64,000 nt of DNA from Povalibacter uvarum (GCF_014202975.1 NZ_JACHHZ010000003.1:992001-1056000); one strand, 5' to 3'. Positions 26,450 to 36,418 are shown, counted from the stretch's first letter. The notes: generated by a model not told the origin, from the sequence alone. Translations and numbers: made by a program.

Positions 26450-27052
26450 ATGTTGCAGGTCACATTCCCCGAGATCGTCAAGGCGATGCAGAGTGTCGGA
26501 TCGGCGGTGCCCGTCGCGGAAGGCCACGGATGCCTGTGCGGCGCGCTCTGCATCACTCAGGATTACTCGCTCGACCGGTGGCTGGAAGAGCTCGTTCCCG
26601 TCGAAGAAGGCGCGGTGGTGCCGGATGACGTCGGCCAGGTGATGAAGCTGCTCTACGCCGACACGGTGCGGGCGTTGCGCGGCGAGGACATGGATTTCCA
26701 GCCGTTCCTGCCCGATGACGATGTGAAGCTCGAGCAGCGGACCGCGGCGCTGTCGCAATGGTGCCAGGGGTTCCTCTATGGCCTGGGCAGCGTCCGCAAG
26801 ATCGACGCCGAGAACATGCCGCGCAGCATCGACGAGGTCCTGGTGGATTTCACGAACATCGGGCGCGCGGAAGTCGAGCCCGGCGTCGAGTCCGAAGAAG
26901 ACGAAGAAGCCTATGTCGAAGTCGTGGAATACGTGCGTGCCGCAACGCAGCTGATTCACGACGAGCTCGAAGGAGTGCGGTCGGGCGACGAGGAACCGCG
27001 GTCGGTCGAGAGCGACGACTTCGATGAATCGGACGACGACCTCCAGCACTGA
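26450..27052 (+). CDS. ygfB: YgfB family protein (UPF0149)
   Basis: A 200-residue acidic protein of the YgfB/UPF0149 family, with the family cysteine segment EGHGCLCGALC near residues 24-34 and the WCQGFLYGLG block in the middle. In Pseudomonas a family member modulates a beta-lactam resistance regulon, but the general role is unclear. It heads the conserved ygfB-pepP-ubiH-ubiI order. pepP starts 20 bases later. Confidence 0.92.
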   Translation: MLQVTFPEIVKAMQSVGSAVPVAEGHGCLCGALCITQDYSLDRWLEELVPVEEGAVVPDDVGQVMKLLYADTVRALRGEDMDFQPFLPDDDVKLEQRTAALSQWCQGFLYGLGSVRKIDAENMPRSIDEVLVDFTNIGRAEVEPGVESEEDEEAYVEVVEYVRAATQLIHDELEGVRSGDEEPRSVESDDFDESDDDLQH

Positions 27053-27072
27053 AATCCCGCCACGAGTACTGC

Positions 27073-28380
27073 ATGCGCAAAGCCGAGTTCGTTCGCCGCC
27101 GTCGTGAGCTGATGAAGATGATCGGGAAGGGTGGCATCGTCATCCTGCCCGCGGTGCCGGAGGTGCCCCGCAACAGCGACGTGCTCTACCACTACCGGCC
27201 CGACAGCGATTTCTTCTACCTCACCGGATTCGGCGAGCCCGAGTCGGTGGCGGTCCTCGTCCCGGGGCGGCCTCATGGTGAATACGTCCTCTTCGTGCGC
27301 GATCGTGACCCGACCCGCGAGACCTGGGACGGTCGTCGCGCCGGTCCCGAAGGTGCGACGCGGGACTATGGAGCCGACGATGCATTCCCCATCGGCGATA
27401 TCGACGACATCCTGCCGGGGCTGATGGAGAACTGTTCCCGCGTCCATTACACGATGGGCGTGCACCAGGACTTCGATCAGCGCGTGATCGGGTGGGTGAA
27501 CCGGCTCAAGTCGCAGGCGCGGACCGGCGTTCAGCCCCCGCAGGAGTTCGTTGCGTTGGATCATCTGCTGCACGACATGCGTCTGTACAAGGCGAAGCCG
27601 GAAGTCGAGGCCATGCGGCAATCGGCACGGATCGCCGTCGCGGCGCACAAGCGGGCGATGCAGTTCACGCGGCCGGGACGCATGGAATACGAGGTCATGG
27701 CGGAATTGCTGCACGAGTTCCGGCGCAGCAATGCGGACATCTCCTACCACCCCATCGTGGGCGGGGGAGCGAATGGCTGCATCCTGCACTACCACGAGAA
27801 TTCGGATGAGCTGAAGGATGGCGAGCTGCTGCTCATCGACGCGGGGTGCGAATACGAGCTCTATGCATCCGATATCACGCGGACGTTCCCGGTCAACGGC
27901 CGGTTCACGCCCGAGCAGCGTGCCCTCTACGAGGTCGCGCTGGATGCACAGTACGCCGCGATCGAGAAAGTGAAGCCGGGCAACCACTGGAATGAGCCGC
28001 ACGACGCCGCGGTGAAGGCCATCACGCAGGGTCTCGTGAAGCTGGGCATCCTGAAGGGCAAAGTGCCGGCGTTGATCCGCGACGGCGCCTATCGCAAGTT
28101 TTACATGCACCGCACCGGTCACTGGCTCGGCATGGATGTGCACGACGTCGGCGACTACAAGGTCGGCGAACAGTGGCGCGTGCTGGAGCCGGGCATGGCC
28201 ATGACGGTCGAGCCTGGTATCTACATTCCGGCCGGCACAACGGGCGTGGCCAAGCGTTGGTGGAACATCGGCATCCGGATCGAGGATGACGTCGTCGTGA
28301 CCTCCAATGGCAATGAAGTCCTCACGGATGGCCTGGTCAAGGAAGCCGATGCCATCGAAAAGCTGATGCAGGCAGCATGA
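27073..28380 (+). CDS. pepP: Xaa-Pro aminopeptidase PepP
   Basis: PepP (435 residues) is a pita-bread metallopeptidase that removes N-terminal residues before proline. Metal ligands are visible in LLIDAGCEYELYASDITRTFP, in HRTGHWLGMDVHD and in TVEPGIYI. The N-terminal creatinase-like domain starts with RRRELMKMIGKGGIVILPA. The stop overlaps the ubiH start (ATGA). Confidence 0.95.
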   Translation: MRKAEFVRRRRELMKMIGKGGIVILPAVPEVPRNSDVLYHYRPDSDFFYLTGFGEPESVAVLVPGRPHGEYVLFVRDRDPTRETWDGRRAGPEGATRDYGADDAFPIGDIDDILPGLMENCSRVHYTMGVHQDFDQRVIGWVNRLKSQARTGVQPPQEFVALDHLLHDMRLYKAKPEVEAMRQSARIAVAAHKRAMQFTRPGRMEYEVMAELLHEFRRSNADISYHPIVGGGANGCILHYHENSDELKDGELLLIDAGCEYELYASDITRTFPVNGRFTPEQRALYEVALDAQYAAIEKVKPGNHWNEPHDAAVKAITQGLVKLGILKGKVPALIRDGAYRKFYMHRTGHWLGMDVHDVGDYKVGEQWRVLEPGMAMTVEPGIYIPAGTTGVAKRWWNIGIRIEDDVVVTSNGNEVLTDGLVKEADAIEKLMQAA

Positions 28381-29606
28381 AAGTCGACGTAGCCATCGCG
28401 GGCGGCGGACTGGTCGGTGCGAGCCTCGCGCTCGCGCTGTCGAGCCTGAAGCTGAAGGTCGTCCTCATCGAGGCGCATCCCTTCGGCAGCACGGATCAAC
28501 CGAGTTTCGACGATCGAACCACGGCGCTCTCCAATGGCAGCCGGCGGATCTTCCAGGGCATCGGCGTATGGCCCTTGCTGGAGCGCGAGGCCACGCCGAT
28601 CCGACGGATCCACGTTTCGGATCAGGGACGCTTTGCGTTCGCCCGCATCGATGCGCAGGAGCAGAACCTGCAGGCGCTCGGTTTCGTCGTGATCAATCGA
28701 ATCATGGGTGCCGCCCTGTGGCGGCGGTTGCAGGAAGAGGCGGTTGCGATCCTGGCGCCGGCGAAGGTCATGTCTTCCGAGCTGAAGGATGACGGCCGCG
28801 AGATCACCTGCGAGGTGGGGAGCGAGGCTACTGTCACCGTTCAGGCCAAGCTCGTCATTGCCGCCGACGGGGCGCGCTCGATCGTGCGCGAGTCCGCCGG
28901 GATCGGCTCGACGACGTGGGATTACGGCCAGCATGCGCTCGTCACCAACGTGTTCACGCAGCGCTTCCATGACTACGTCGCGTACGAACGCTTCACACCG
29001 GAAGGGCCGATCGCGTTGTTGCCGATGTCAGAAGGCCGATGCGGCTTGATCTGGACCTTCACGCCGGATGTCGCCGCGCGGATGACCGGGCTGGCCGATG
29101 GCGCCTTCCTCGAACGATTGCAGCAGGCGTTCGGATTTCGTCTCGGACGCTTCACGAAAGTGGGATCGCGTCAGCTGTATCCGCTTGCGCTCACCCGAGC
29201 CGACGAACACGTCGCGCCTCGCCTGGCAGTCGTCGGGAATGCAGCGCAGGCCTTGCATCCGATCGCGGGCCAGGGCTTCAACCTGGGGCTGCGCGACGCT
29301 GCAAGCATCGCCGAGGTTCTCGCCGATGCACTGGCTGAGCGGCGCGGGGACGAAGAGTTCGACGCGGGAGATGGCTTGCTGCTCGAGCGCTATCGCGAGT
29401 GGCGCAGCGCGGATCGGCAGAAGATCGTCGGGTTCACCGACGGCCTGGTCCGTCTGTTCTCGCAACCGTTCGGACCCGTGAAGCTGGCCCGCAATCTCGG
29501 AATGCTGGCGTTCGACCTCATGCCCTCTGCGAAGGATGCACTGTCCCAGCTTTCGTTGGGCGCAGCGGGGCGGATTCCACGACTGGCCCGCGGCGCGAAG
29601 CTCTGA
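28377..29606 (+). CDS. ubiH: Ubiquinone hydroxylase UbiH (FAD-dependent)
   Basis: A 409-residue flavin monooxygenase of the UbiH/UbiI/VisC family, placed as UbiH by order (pepP-ubiH-ubiI). It adds a hydroxyl to the ubiquinone ring. The FAD dinucleotide fold IAGGGLVGASLALAL is at residues 5-19; the second FAD motif GNAAQALHPIAGQGFNLGLRD lies near 285-305. Assigning which ring carbon is modified relies on synteny. Confidence 0.9.
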   Translation: MKVDVAIAGGGLVGASLALALSSLKLKVVLIEAHPFGSTDQPSFDDRTTALSNGSRRIFQGIGVWPLLEREATPIRRIHVSDQGRFAFARIDAQEQNLQALGFVVINRIMGAALWRRLQEEAVAILAPAKVMSSELKDDGREITCEVGSEATVTVQAKLVIAADGARSIVRESAGIGSTTWDYGQHALVTNVFTQRFHDYVAYERFTPEGPIALLPMSEGRCGLIWTFTPDVAARMTGLADGAFLERLQQAFGFRLGRFTKVGSRQLYPLALTRADEHVAPRLAVVGNAAQALHPIAGQGFNLGLRDAASIAEVLADALAERRGDEEFDAGDGLLLERYREWRSADRQKIVGFTDGLVRLFSQPFGPVKLARNLGMLAFDLMPSAKDALSQLSLGAAGRIPRLARGAKL

Positions 29607-29608
29607 CG

Positions 29609-30850
29609 ATGAGAACTGACTTCGACGTTCTGATCATCGGCGGCGGCATGGTAGGCGCGTGCCTGGCCGCGCTCATGGCGAATGACCGCGAACTTTCGCG
29701 GTTGCGTATCGCGCTGTTGGATGCGAATCCGCCGACGATGCCGCCGGCGGGCACGGATGTGGATCTGAGGGTCTCAGCGATTTCCCGAGCATCGCAGCGC
29801 ATTCTCGATTCGGTTGGCGCCTGGTCCCGCATTCCCGCACAGCATGTGTCGCCCTACTCGCAGATGACGGTGTGGGATGGGGCCGGCCGACCGCACAGCC
29901 CGGGATCGATCCATTTCTCGGCGAGTGCGACGAGCGAACCGGACCTCGGTGCTATCGTTGAGAACCGCCGCCTGCAGTGGGCGATCTACGACTCCTCGCC
30001 GATGCGCCAGGTCACCGTGCTTCGCGCCGAGCTCAAGCAGCTTGCGATCGAGAACGATCACGCGGCGGTTACGCTGGCCGATGGGCGAACGATTTCCGCC
30101 AGCCTGATCGTCGGTGCGGATGGCGCGGATTCTCTCAGCCGCAAGCTGGCCGGCATCGAGACGTCAGGGTGGAGCTACGAACAGCGGGCCTTCGTGACCC
30201 ACGTAGCCACGGAATATCCTCACGCCCACACAGCATGGCAGCGATTTCTGTCCGCGGGACCGATCGCGTTCCTGCCGCTCGCTGATGGCCGCAGTTCCAT
30301 CGTATGGACGACAACGCCTGAACACGCGCAGCAGCTTTGTGAATGTCCCACCGACGTATTGGGCCAGCAGATTGCGGATGCGATCGACGGCGTGCTGGGG
30401 AAAGTGGCTGCGACCGGGCCGCGAGGGGCGTTTCCGTTGCGGCTGATTCATGCAGTCTCCTACAGCGCGACGCGATTCGTTCTTGTAGGGGATGCCGCAC
30501 ATGCCGTGCATCCGCTGGCAGGACAGGGCGTCAACCTGGGCTTCCTCGACTGCGCGGCGCTCGTCGAGATCCTCGCTGCCGAGGCGCAGGCGGGAAGCAG
30601 CGCTTCGGTGCTGGGCGAATCGCGCGTACTGCGTCGTTATGAGCGATGGCGCAAGAGTGAGAACACGATCGCGCTGGGGCTCATCGATGGACTCAACCGC
30701 CTCTTCAGCAACTCGAGCGCGACGCTCAGCTGGCTTCGCAGGACGGGGCTTTCCGCCGTCGACCAGAGCGCAACGGCGAAACGCTTCCTCATCGGCAGGG
30801 CGATGGGCATCGCCGGCGACACGCCTTCGATCGTCCGACGGATCAGATAG
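29609..30850 (+). CDS. ubiI: Ubiquinone hydroxylase UbiI-like (FAD-dependent)
   Basis: A 413-residue paralogue of UbiH in the next slot of the operon, corresponding to UbiI, which hydroxylates C5 of the ring. It has the FAD fold IIGGGMVGACLAAL at the N-terminus and GDAAHAVHPLAGQGVNLGFLD near the C-terminal third. The ATG at 29609 lies two bases after the ubiH stop. With Coq7 (20.5-21.1 kb) it completes a set of three ring hydroxylases. Confidence 0.88.
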   Translation: MRTDFDVLIIGGGMVGACLAALMANDRELSRLRIALLDANPPTMPPAGTDVDLRVSAISRASQRILDSVGAWSRIPAQHVSPYSQMTVWDGAGRPHSPGSIHFSASATSEPDLGAIVENRRLQWAIYDSSPMRQVTVLRAELKQLAIENDHAAVTLADGRTISASLIVGADGADSLSRKLAGIETSGWSYEQRAFVTHVATEYPHAHTAWQRFLSAGPIAFLPLADGRSSIVWTTTPEHAQQLCECPTDVLGQQIADAIDGVLGKVAATGPRGAFPLRLIHAVSYSATRFVLVGDAAHAVHPLAGQGVNLGFLDCAALVEILAAEAQAGSSASVLGESRVLRRYERWRKSENTIALGLIDGLNRLFSNSSATLSWLRRTGLSAVDQSATAKRFLIGRAMGIAGDTPSIVRRIR

Positions 30851-30978
30851 ACGAAAAGCTGCCGGCGATCTTCGGCGCAGCCGCGTAACTTGACACCGCG
30901 GGGAGGCGGCGCGACGCTCGGAAGCAACGTCGTCGACGCGAGAGCATCGATAGCGGTCTTCCATGAGCTCACCCCTCT

Positions 30979-32091
30979 ATGAGTTCACATCGTGCAGCTG
31001 TCGAATCGTTGTTAGAAGGGACCGGCGTCGCGCTCGACGGTCATGCCCCGTGGGATATCCAGGTCAAGGATCCGGGATTCTTCCGTCGTGTGCTGTCGCA
31101 GGGATCGCTCGGCGTGGGTGAGGCCTACATGGACGGCCAGTGGGAATGCGAGCGGCTCGATGAAATGCTGTTCCGCGTCTTCCGTGCGCATGCGGAGAGA
31201 CATCTTCCCACCTTGCGCCAGATGTGGGCCGCGATCACTGCTTCGGTCCGCAATCCGCAGACACCGCGCCGCTCCTTCAAGGTCGGCGAGCAGCACTACG
31301 ACATCGGCGACGATCTCTACGAGCACATGCTCGACTCGCGGATGATCTACAGCTGTGCCTACTGGAAGAATGCGCGGACGCTGGAGGAGGCGCAGGAAGC
31401 GAAGCTCGACATGGTCTGTCGCAAACTTCGACTCGAGCCGGGCATGACCGTGCTCGATATCGGCTGCGGATGGGGCGGCGCCGCGCAGTTCGCGGCCGAG
31501 CGTTACGGCGCGAAGGTGACGGGAGTCACGGTCTCGAAGAATCAGGCAGCGGCGGCTGTCGAGCGGTGCAAGGGCCTGCCGGTGGCGATCCTGCTGGAGG
31601 ATTACCGCGCGCTCACCGGCCGGTTCGATCGCATCTATTCGCTCGGCATGTTCGAGCACGTCGGTTTCCGCAATCACCGCACGTTTTTTTCGACCGCCGC
31701 TCATCTGCTGGAGCCGCAGGGGCTGTTCCTGCTCCACACGATCGGCAGCAACTCATCGCAGGAAGCGAACGACCCCTGGATCGAGCGCTATATCTTTCCG
31801 AATTCGCTCCTGCCGTCGATTGCGCAGATCGCCACCGCCGTGGAAGGCCTGTTCAACGTGGAGGACTGGCATTCGTTCGGCCCGCACTACGACAGGACGC
31901 TGCTCGCCTGGCACGAGCGGTTCCGTGCCGCGTGGCCGCAGCTCGCCGCGAAGTACAGCGAACGCTTCCGCCGGATGTGGGAGTTCTGGCTCCTCTCGTC
32001 CGCGGCGGCCTTTCGTGCGCGGCGCATCCAGTTGTGGCAGATCCTGCTTTCGCCCCATGGGATCGCTGGCGGCCTGGCCGAGGTCCGCTGA
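30979..32091 (+). CDS. cfa: Cyclopropane-fatty-acyl-phospholipid synthase
   Basis: Cfa-like SAM methyltransferase (370 residues) that turns unsaturated phospholipid acyl chains into cyclopropane chains, usually at stationary phase or under acid stress. The family N-terminal part (DPGFFRRVLSQGSLGVGEAYM) is present, as are QHYDIGDDLYEHML...SRMIYSCAYW, the SAM motif LDIGCGWGG near residues 158-166, and YRALTGRFDRIYSLGMFEHVG. The 128 bases upstream hold no clear terminator or second gene. Confidence 0.93.
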   Translation: MSSHRAAVESLLEGTGVALDGHAPWDIQVKDPGFFRRVLSQGSLGVGEAYMDGQWECERLDEMLFRVFRAHAERHLPTLRQMWAAITASVRNPQTPRRSFKVGEQHYDIGDDLYEHMLDSRMIYSCAYWKNARTLEEAQEAKLDMVCRKLRLEPGMTVLDIGCGWGGAAQFAAERYGAKVTGVTVSKNQAAAAVERCKGLPVAILLEDYRALTGRFDRIYSLGMFEHVGFRNHRTFFSTAAHLLEPQGLFLLHTIGSNSSQEANDPWIERYIFPNSLLPSIAQIATAVEGLFNVEDWHSFGPHYDRTLLAWHERFRAAWPQLAAKYSERFRRMWEFWLLSSAAAFRARRIQLWQILLSPHGIAGGLAEVR

Positions 32092-32130
32092 GCGCGTATC
32101 CTTCCGAGCCTGGACAGGCGGGCCGCATCC

Positions 32131-33801
32131 ATGTCGACGAACATCTTCATCCAGTCTCCGCCGCGGATCGGCAATCAGTATCGCGACGACGCGCTGCTGA
32201 AGTCGTGGCTGCGGCGCAAACTCCCGGCGGACATGCTCCGGGAGATCGAATCCGAGCTCGATTCGATGGGCGAGCTCGCCGGCGGAGAGCTGTACGAGCT
32301 GCAGTTGCAGGATCGGCTCCGCGAACCGGAGCTGACCCAATGGGATGCCTGGGGCAATCGAATCGACCGGATCGAGGTGACGCCGCTGTGGGCGCGGGCT
32401 GCGCAGGTCGCGGTGCGCAGCGGCCTGATCGCCATCCCTTACGAGCGGCGCCATGGTCGCCATTCGCGCATCCACCAGTTCGCTCTCGTGTATCTGTTTC
32501 ATCCATCGTCGGACGTCTACACCTGTCCGCTCGCGATGACCGACGGCGCAGCGAGAACGCTCGGCGTATCCGGGAACGCAGCGCTGGCGGCACGAGCGAT
32601 TCCGCGGCTCACGAGTCGCAATCCAGCGGACGCCTGGACGAGTGGTCAATGGATGACGGAGTCGACCGGCGGATCGGACGTCGGTATCTCGTTGACGCAG
32701 GCGCGACACGGAGACGATGGTCGCTGGCGACTGTATGGCAAGAAGTGGTTCACATCGGCAATTACGTCGCAGATGGCGCTGACGCTCGCCCGGCCTGAGG
32801 GGAACGGTCCGGGCGGCTCGGGCCTCGCAATGTTCTACGTCGAGACGCACGATCAGGCCGGCGGGCTCAACGGCATTCGTGTCGAGCGACTGAAGGACAA
32901 GCTGGGCACGCGGAAGGTGCCGACGGCCGAGCTGCTGCTCGACGGTGCCGTCGCGGAGCTGGTCGGCGACACACGCAACGGAACCCGCAACATCGAGCCA
33001 ATGCTCGTTGTCACGCGCGCATGGAACAGCGTGACCTCCGCCGCCTTCATGCGGCGCGGTGTTGCGCTGGCGAAAGCGTATGCGGGTGAGCGGCGCGCAT
33101 TCGGCTCATCTCTCGAGGACCTCCCGCTTCATGTCGATACGCTGGCCGGTCTCGAAGCGGAGACCCGCGCAGCGACGTTGCTGGCCTTCGAATTGGTCGA
33201 GTTGATGGGGAGGCTCGAAGCGAACGAGATGGGTGACCATCAGCGTGCGCTGCTGCGATTGCTGACGCCGATCGCAAAGCTGCTGACGGCGAAACAGGCT
33301 GTCGCGGTGACCAGTGAAGCGATCGAGGCTTTCGGGGGCGCCGGATACGTCGAAGACACAGGCTTGCCGGCCTTGCTGCGCGATACGCAGGTCCTGCCGA
33401 TCTGGGAGGGGACGACCAACGTGCTGGCGCTCGATGCGCTGCTGCGCGGAGATGCCGCATCGGGACTGCGGGCGCTCATCGAGCGGGTGGCTCAATGCCG
33501 TTCGCTCGCAACCGATGCGCGGCTAGGGGAGCTTGCGGCTCAGGCCGCGGCAGCGCTCGATCACGTCGTCGAATGGTTGGGTCGCAACGGCGAAGCAACG
33601 TCGCTGCAGGCCGGCGCCAGGCGCGTTGTAATGACCATCGGTCGCGCATGGCAGCTCATGCTGCTCATCGAGCATGCCCAGTGGGAGCTGGACGCTGGCA
33701 ATGATCGCACCGGAATCGCGGCCGCCAGTCGTTTCGCCGCGTCACCGGTCGACCTGCTCGCCACGATTCCGCTCGAAGACTCGCGCTCCCTGCTGCGCTG
33801 A
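32131..33801 (+). CDS. AidB-like acyl-CoA dehydrogenase
   Basis: A 556-residue flavoprotein most like the AidB branch of acyl-CoA dehydrogenases: a long N-terminal extension starting TNIFIQSPPRIGNQYRDDALL, the FAD-binding WMTESTGGSDVG, KWFTSAITSQMALTLARPEG, and LRDTQVLPIWEGTTNVLALD near 420-440. AidB binds DNA in enterics and is induced by alkylation, but its substrate is unknown. Adjacency to cfa may mean a lipid role; that is inference. Confidence 0.85.
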   Translation: MSTNIFIQSPPRIGNQYRDDALLKSWLRRKLPADMLREIESELDSMGELAGGELYELQLQDRLREPELTQWDAWGNRIDRIEVTPLWARAAQVAVRSGLIAIPYERRHGRHSRIHQFALVYLFHPSSDVYTCPLAMTDGAARTLGVSGNAALAARAIPRLTSRNPADAWTSGQWMTESTGGSDVGISLTQARHGDDGRWRLYGKKWFTSAITSQMALTLARPEGNGPGGSGLAMFYVETHDQAGGLNGIRVERLKDKLGTRKVPTAELLLDGAVAELVGDTRNGTRNIEPMLVVTRAWNSVTSAAFMRRGVALAKAYAGERRAFGSSLEDLPLHVDTLAGLEAETRAATLLAFELVELMGRLEANEMGDHQRALLRLLTPIAKLLTAKQAVAVTSEAIEAFGGAGYVEDTGLPALLRDTQVLPIWEGTTNVLALDALLRGDAASGLRALIERVAQCRSLATDARLGELAAQAAAALDHVVEWLGRNGEATSLQAGARRVVMTIGRAWQLMLLIEHAQWELDAGNDRTGIAAASRFAASPVDLLATIPLEDSRSLLR

Positions 33802-33870
33802 GCACGCTCTTGCGCTTCGCGCTGTCGTAAGTTTGAGACAGCGCCGCAAACCCGCTACGCTCTCGTCCGC

Positions 33871-35409
33871 TTGAATAACCGTCACATCTACTTCCTGGCC
33901 GCCGTGCTGACCGTGCTGGCGCTGTCCATGTTCGCGTACAAGGCGAAGATGCTCGGCTTCCCCGTCATGCCGCAGCAGCAGACGCAGATCTGGACGATCG
34001 AGGCCGCGGTCTCGTTCACGCCCGGTCCCGCGGCGGTGAAGGCGACCCTGCGAATCCCGTCGCTCACCCCCGGCTACTCGTTGATGGACGAGAACTTCAT
34101 CTCCCGAGGATTCGGAGTCACGACGCGTCCAGCGGCAGCGGGTCGTGAAGCTCAATGGGCAGTGCGTGAAGCCAGTGGGCCGCAGACGGTCTACTACCGC
34201 GCGGTCGTGTATCGCGATCCGACTCGTCAGGCCGAAGACACCACTCCGGCGTTCCCCGAAGCACCCAAGCTCGATGAGGCATCGCGCATCGCGATGGAGG
34301 GTCTGATCGCTGACGTGCGCCGCCAGTCGGCCGACGTCGCGAGTTTCACGACCGAACTGCTCCGGCATATCGGGCAGGGGCAGAACGATCCGTATATCCG
34401 GCTGTTTCTCGATCGGACCGCGACACCCTCCGATCGCGCGCATCTAGCGACGATATTCCTCGCCGGTGCACAGATTCCGGCGCGCATCGCCCATGGCGTG
34501 AATCTGAGGGATCGTGCGGGCGCGGTGCAGCCCGAAGTGCTGCTCGAAGTCCATGACGGCGTGGAATGGTTGTACTTCAATCCGCAGACCCTGCAGCAGG
34601 GCCTGCCGCCCGATTTCCTGATCTGGTGGCGCGGCGATGAAAGCATCGCGAGCGTGGAAGGCGGCTCGGGACTCGATGTAACGGTTGCAGTTCAGCAGAG
34701 CCTGCTCGATTCCATGCTCGTGGCCGAACGAAGGGCGGAGCGCAGCGGGTCGCACTCGGCGGAGTTTTCACTCTTCTCGCTGCCGATCGCGACGCAGGCG
34801 GTCTATACCGTCCTGCTGATGATCCCGATCGGTGCGCTCGTGATCATGTTCCTGCGCAACTTCATCGGCCTGAAGACGTTCGGTACTTTCATGCCCGTGC
34901 TGGTGGCGCTCGCGTTTCGCGAAACGCGGCTGGTCTGGGGCATCGTGCTGTTCGCGATCATCGTGTCGCTGGGCCTGCTGATCCGCTTCTATCTCGAGAA
35001 GCTGCGCCTGCTGCTGGTACCGCGATTGACGTGCGTGCTGACGGTCGTCGTGCTGCTGATGGCGGGCATCAGCGTATTGAGCCACCGCCTCGGGCTGCAG
35101 CCCGGCCTGTCGATTGCGCTGTTTCCGATGGTCATCATCTCGATGACGATCGAGCGCATGTCGATCGTGTGGGAAGAGCGCGGCGCGTATGAGGCCATCC
35201 AGGAGGGTACAGGCAGCCTGATCGTCGCGGCCGTTGCGTACCTGGTGATGGGCATCGCCTGGCTCGAGCACCTGATCTTCGTATTCCCGGAACTGCTGCT
35301 GCTGGTGCTCGCGGCCGCGCTGCTCGTCGGTCGCTACACCGGCTACCGCTTGCTGGAACTGCGCCGCTTCAAGGCGCTGCAGGAGGATGGTGCGAGGGCC
35401 GAGACATGA
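33871..35409 (+). CDS. Inactive transglutaminase fused to seven membrane helices
   Basis: A 512-residue membrane protein: a signal-anchor helix (about 6-24), a periplasmic inactive-transglutaminase domain (about 40-290, ending with LLEVHDGVEWLYFNP) and a 7TM bundle from about 305 to 490. This architecture (Transglut_i_TM and 7TM_transglut families) is nearly always encoded next to an alpha-L-glutamate-ligase-like ATP-grasp protein, as here. Some Pseudomonas relatives are linked to osmotic stress tolerance with a retropepsin-like partner. The start is a TTG; an ATG 19 codons later lies inside the first helix. Confidence 0.88.
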   Translation: MNNRHIYFLAAVLTVLALSMFAYKAKMLGFPVMPQQQTQIWTIEAAVSFTPGPAAVKATLRIPSLTPGYSLMDENFISRGFGVTTRPAAAGREAQWAVREASGPQTVYYRAVVYRDPTRQAEDTTPAFPEAPKLDEASRIAMEGLIADVRRQSADVASFTTELLRHIGQGQNDPYIRLFLDRTATPSDRAHLATIFLAGAQIPARIAHGVNLRDRAGAVQPEVLLEVHDGVEWLYFNPQTLQQGLPPDFLIWWRGDESIASVEGGSGLDVTVAVQQSLLDSMLVAERRAERSGSHSAEFSLFSLPIATQAVYTVLLMIPIGALVIMFLRNFIGLKTFGTFMPVLVALAFRETRLVWGIVLFAIIVSLGLLIRFYLEKLRLLLVPRLTCVLTVVVLLMAGISVLSHRLGLQPGLSIALFPMVIISMTIERMSIVWEERGAYEAIQEGTGSLIVAAVAYLVMGIAWLEHLIFVFPELLLLVLAAALLVGRYTGYRLLELRRFKALQEDGARAET

Positions 35410-35447
35410 TGCTCGCACGTGCCCGTGAAGCCGGCGTTCGTTGAGCC

Positions 35448-36404
35448 ATGCTAAGTCGCTCCCGGAATCTGAACGCTCTCGGTGTGCTTGGTCTCAACCG
35501 GCGCAACGGCGACTACATCCTCAAGTTCAATCCGCGCCGTCTGTATCCGCTCGTCGACGACAAGCTGCAGACGAAGCGCCTGGCGATCCAGGCCGGCATT
35601 GCCGTTCCTGAGCTCTACGGCGTCATCGAAACGCAGCACGACATCCGTCGTCTGCCCGAGATCGTTCACAACCGGCCCGAGTTCGCGCTGAAGCCGGCGC
35701 ACGGCAGCGCGGGCGACGGCATCGTCGTGATCGCCGGTCGCAGCGCGGGCCGCTACCGGACCATCAGCGGAGCGTTGCTCGACGATGAGTTCCTGTCGCA
35801 TCACCTGTCGAATGCGATCAACGGCCAGTTCAGTCTCGGCGGCGTTCCCGACGTGGTCATCGTCGAGTACATGGTGCGGTTCTCGGCGCTGTTCGAACGC
35901 ATCAGCTTCCAGGGCGTGCCGGATGTCCGCGTGATCGTCTTCCGCGGCTACCCGATCATGGCGATGGTGCGACTGCCGACACGCGCATCGCATGGCAAAG
36001 CGAATCTGCATCAGGGCGCGGTAGGGGCGGGCATCGACATTGCGACCGGTGTGACGCTCGACGGCGTCGTCGGCACGGAAGTCGTCACGCATCACCCGGA
36101 CACCAGCAACCCGGTCGCCGGCCTGCAGATTCCGGACTGGGATGTGATTCTCGACATCTCCGCACGGTGCTACGAGCTGACAGGGCTCGGCTACATCGGC
36201 GTCGACATCGTTCTCGATCGCGACCTCGGCCCGCTGGTGCTCGAGCTCAACGCCCGTCCCGGACTCGCGATCCAGATTGCAAATCGTCAGGGATTGCTGC
36301 GGCGCCTGCAGATCTGCGAGCAACGCGCCGACTTCGCGGCGTCAGCGCCGGGTCGGATCGATTTCTCGCGACGCGAGTTCGCGCACCCGGTGATGGAGAA
36401 GTGA
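35448..36404 (+). CDS. Alpha-L-glutamate ligase-like ATP-grasp protein
   Basis: A 318-residue RimK-related ATP-grasp enzyme. Its ATP-binding elements include LKPAHGSAGDGIVVI (about 83-97), VRVIVFRGYPIMAMVRLPT and GVDIVLDRDLGPLVLELNARPGL near 254-276. It is the standard partner of the 7TM inactive transglutaminase and may ligate a peptide-like bond to an envelope substrate; the substrate is unknown. It starts 38 bases after the 7TM gene. Confidence 0.88.
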   Translation: MLSRSRNLNALGVLGLNRRNGDYILKFNPRRLYPLVDDKLQTKRLAIQAGIAVPELYGVIETQHDIRRLPEIVHNRPEFALKPAHGSAGDGIVVIAGRSAGRYRTISGALLDDEFLSHHLSNAINGQFSLGGVPDVVIVEYMVRFSALFERISFQGVPDVRVIVFRGYPIMAMVRLPTRASHGKANLHQGAVGAGIDIATGVTLDGVVGTEVVTHHPDTSNPVAGLQIPDWDVILDISARCYELTGLGYIGVDIVLDRDLGPLVLELNARPGLAIQIANRQGLLRRLQICEQRADFAASAPGRIDFSRREFAHPVMEK

Positions 36405-36418
36405 CGGCGATGAAAGCC

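Noticed and set aside
26430-26450. A promoter for ygfB with TAACAT as -10
   Set aside because: No -35 at an acceptable spacing could be found.
25811-27049. A long minus-strand frame joining zapA to sequence antisense to ygfB
   Set aside because: Only the last 102 codons match ZapA; the start is fixed at 26119 by the overlap with the zapB-like gene, and the rest is antisense to ygfB.
31224-32798. A 524-codon plus-strand frame across cfa and the acyl-CoA dehydrogenase
   Set aside because: The real genes occupy other frames and show full family motifs.
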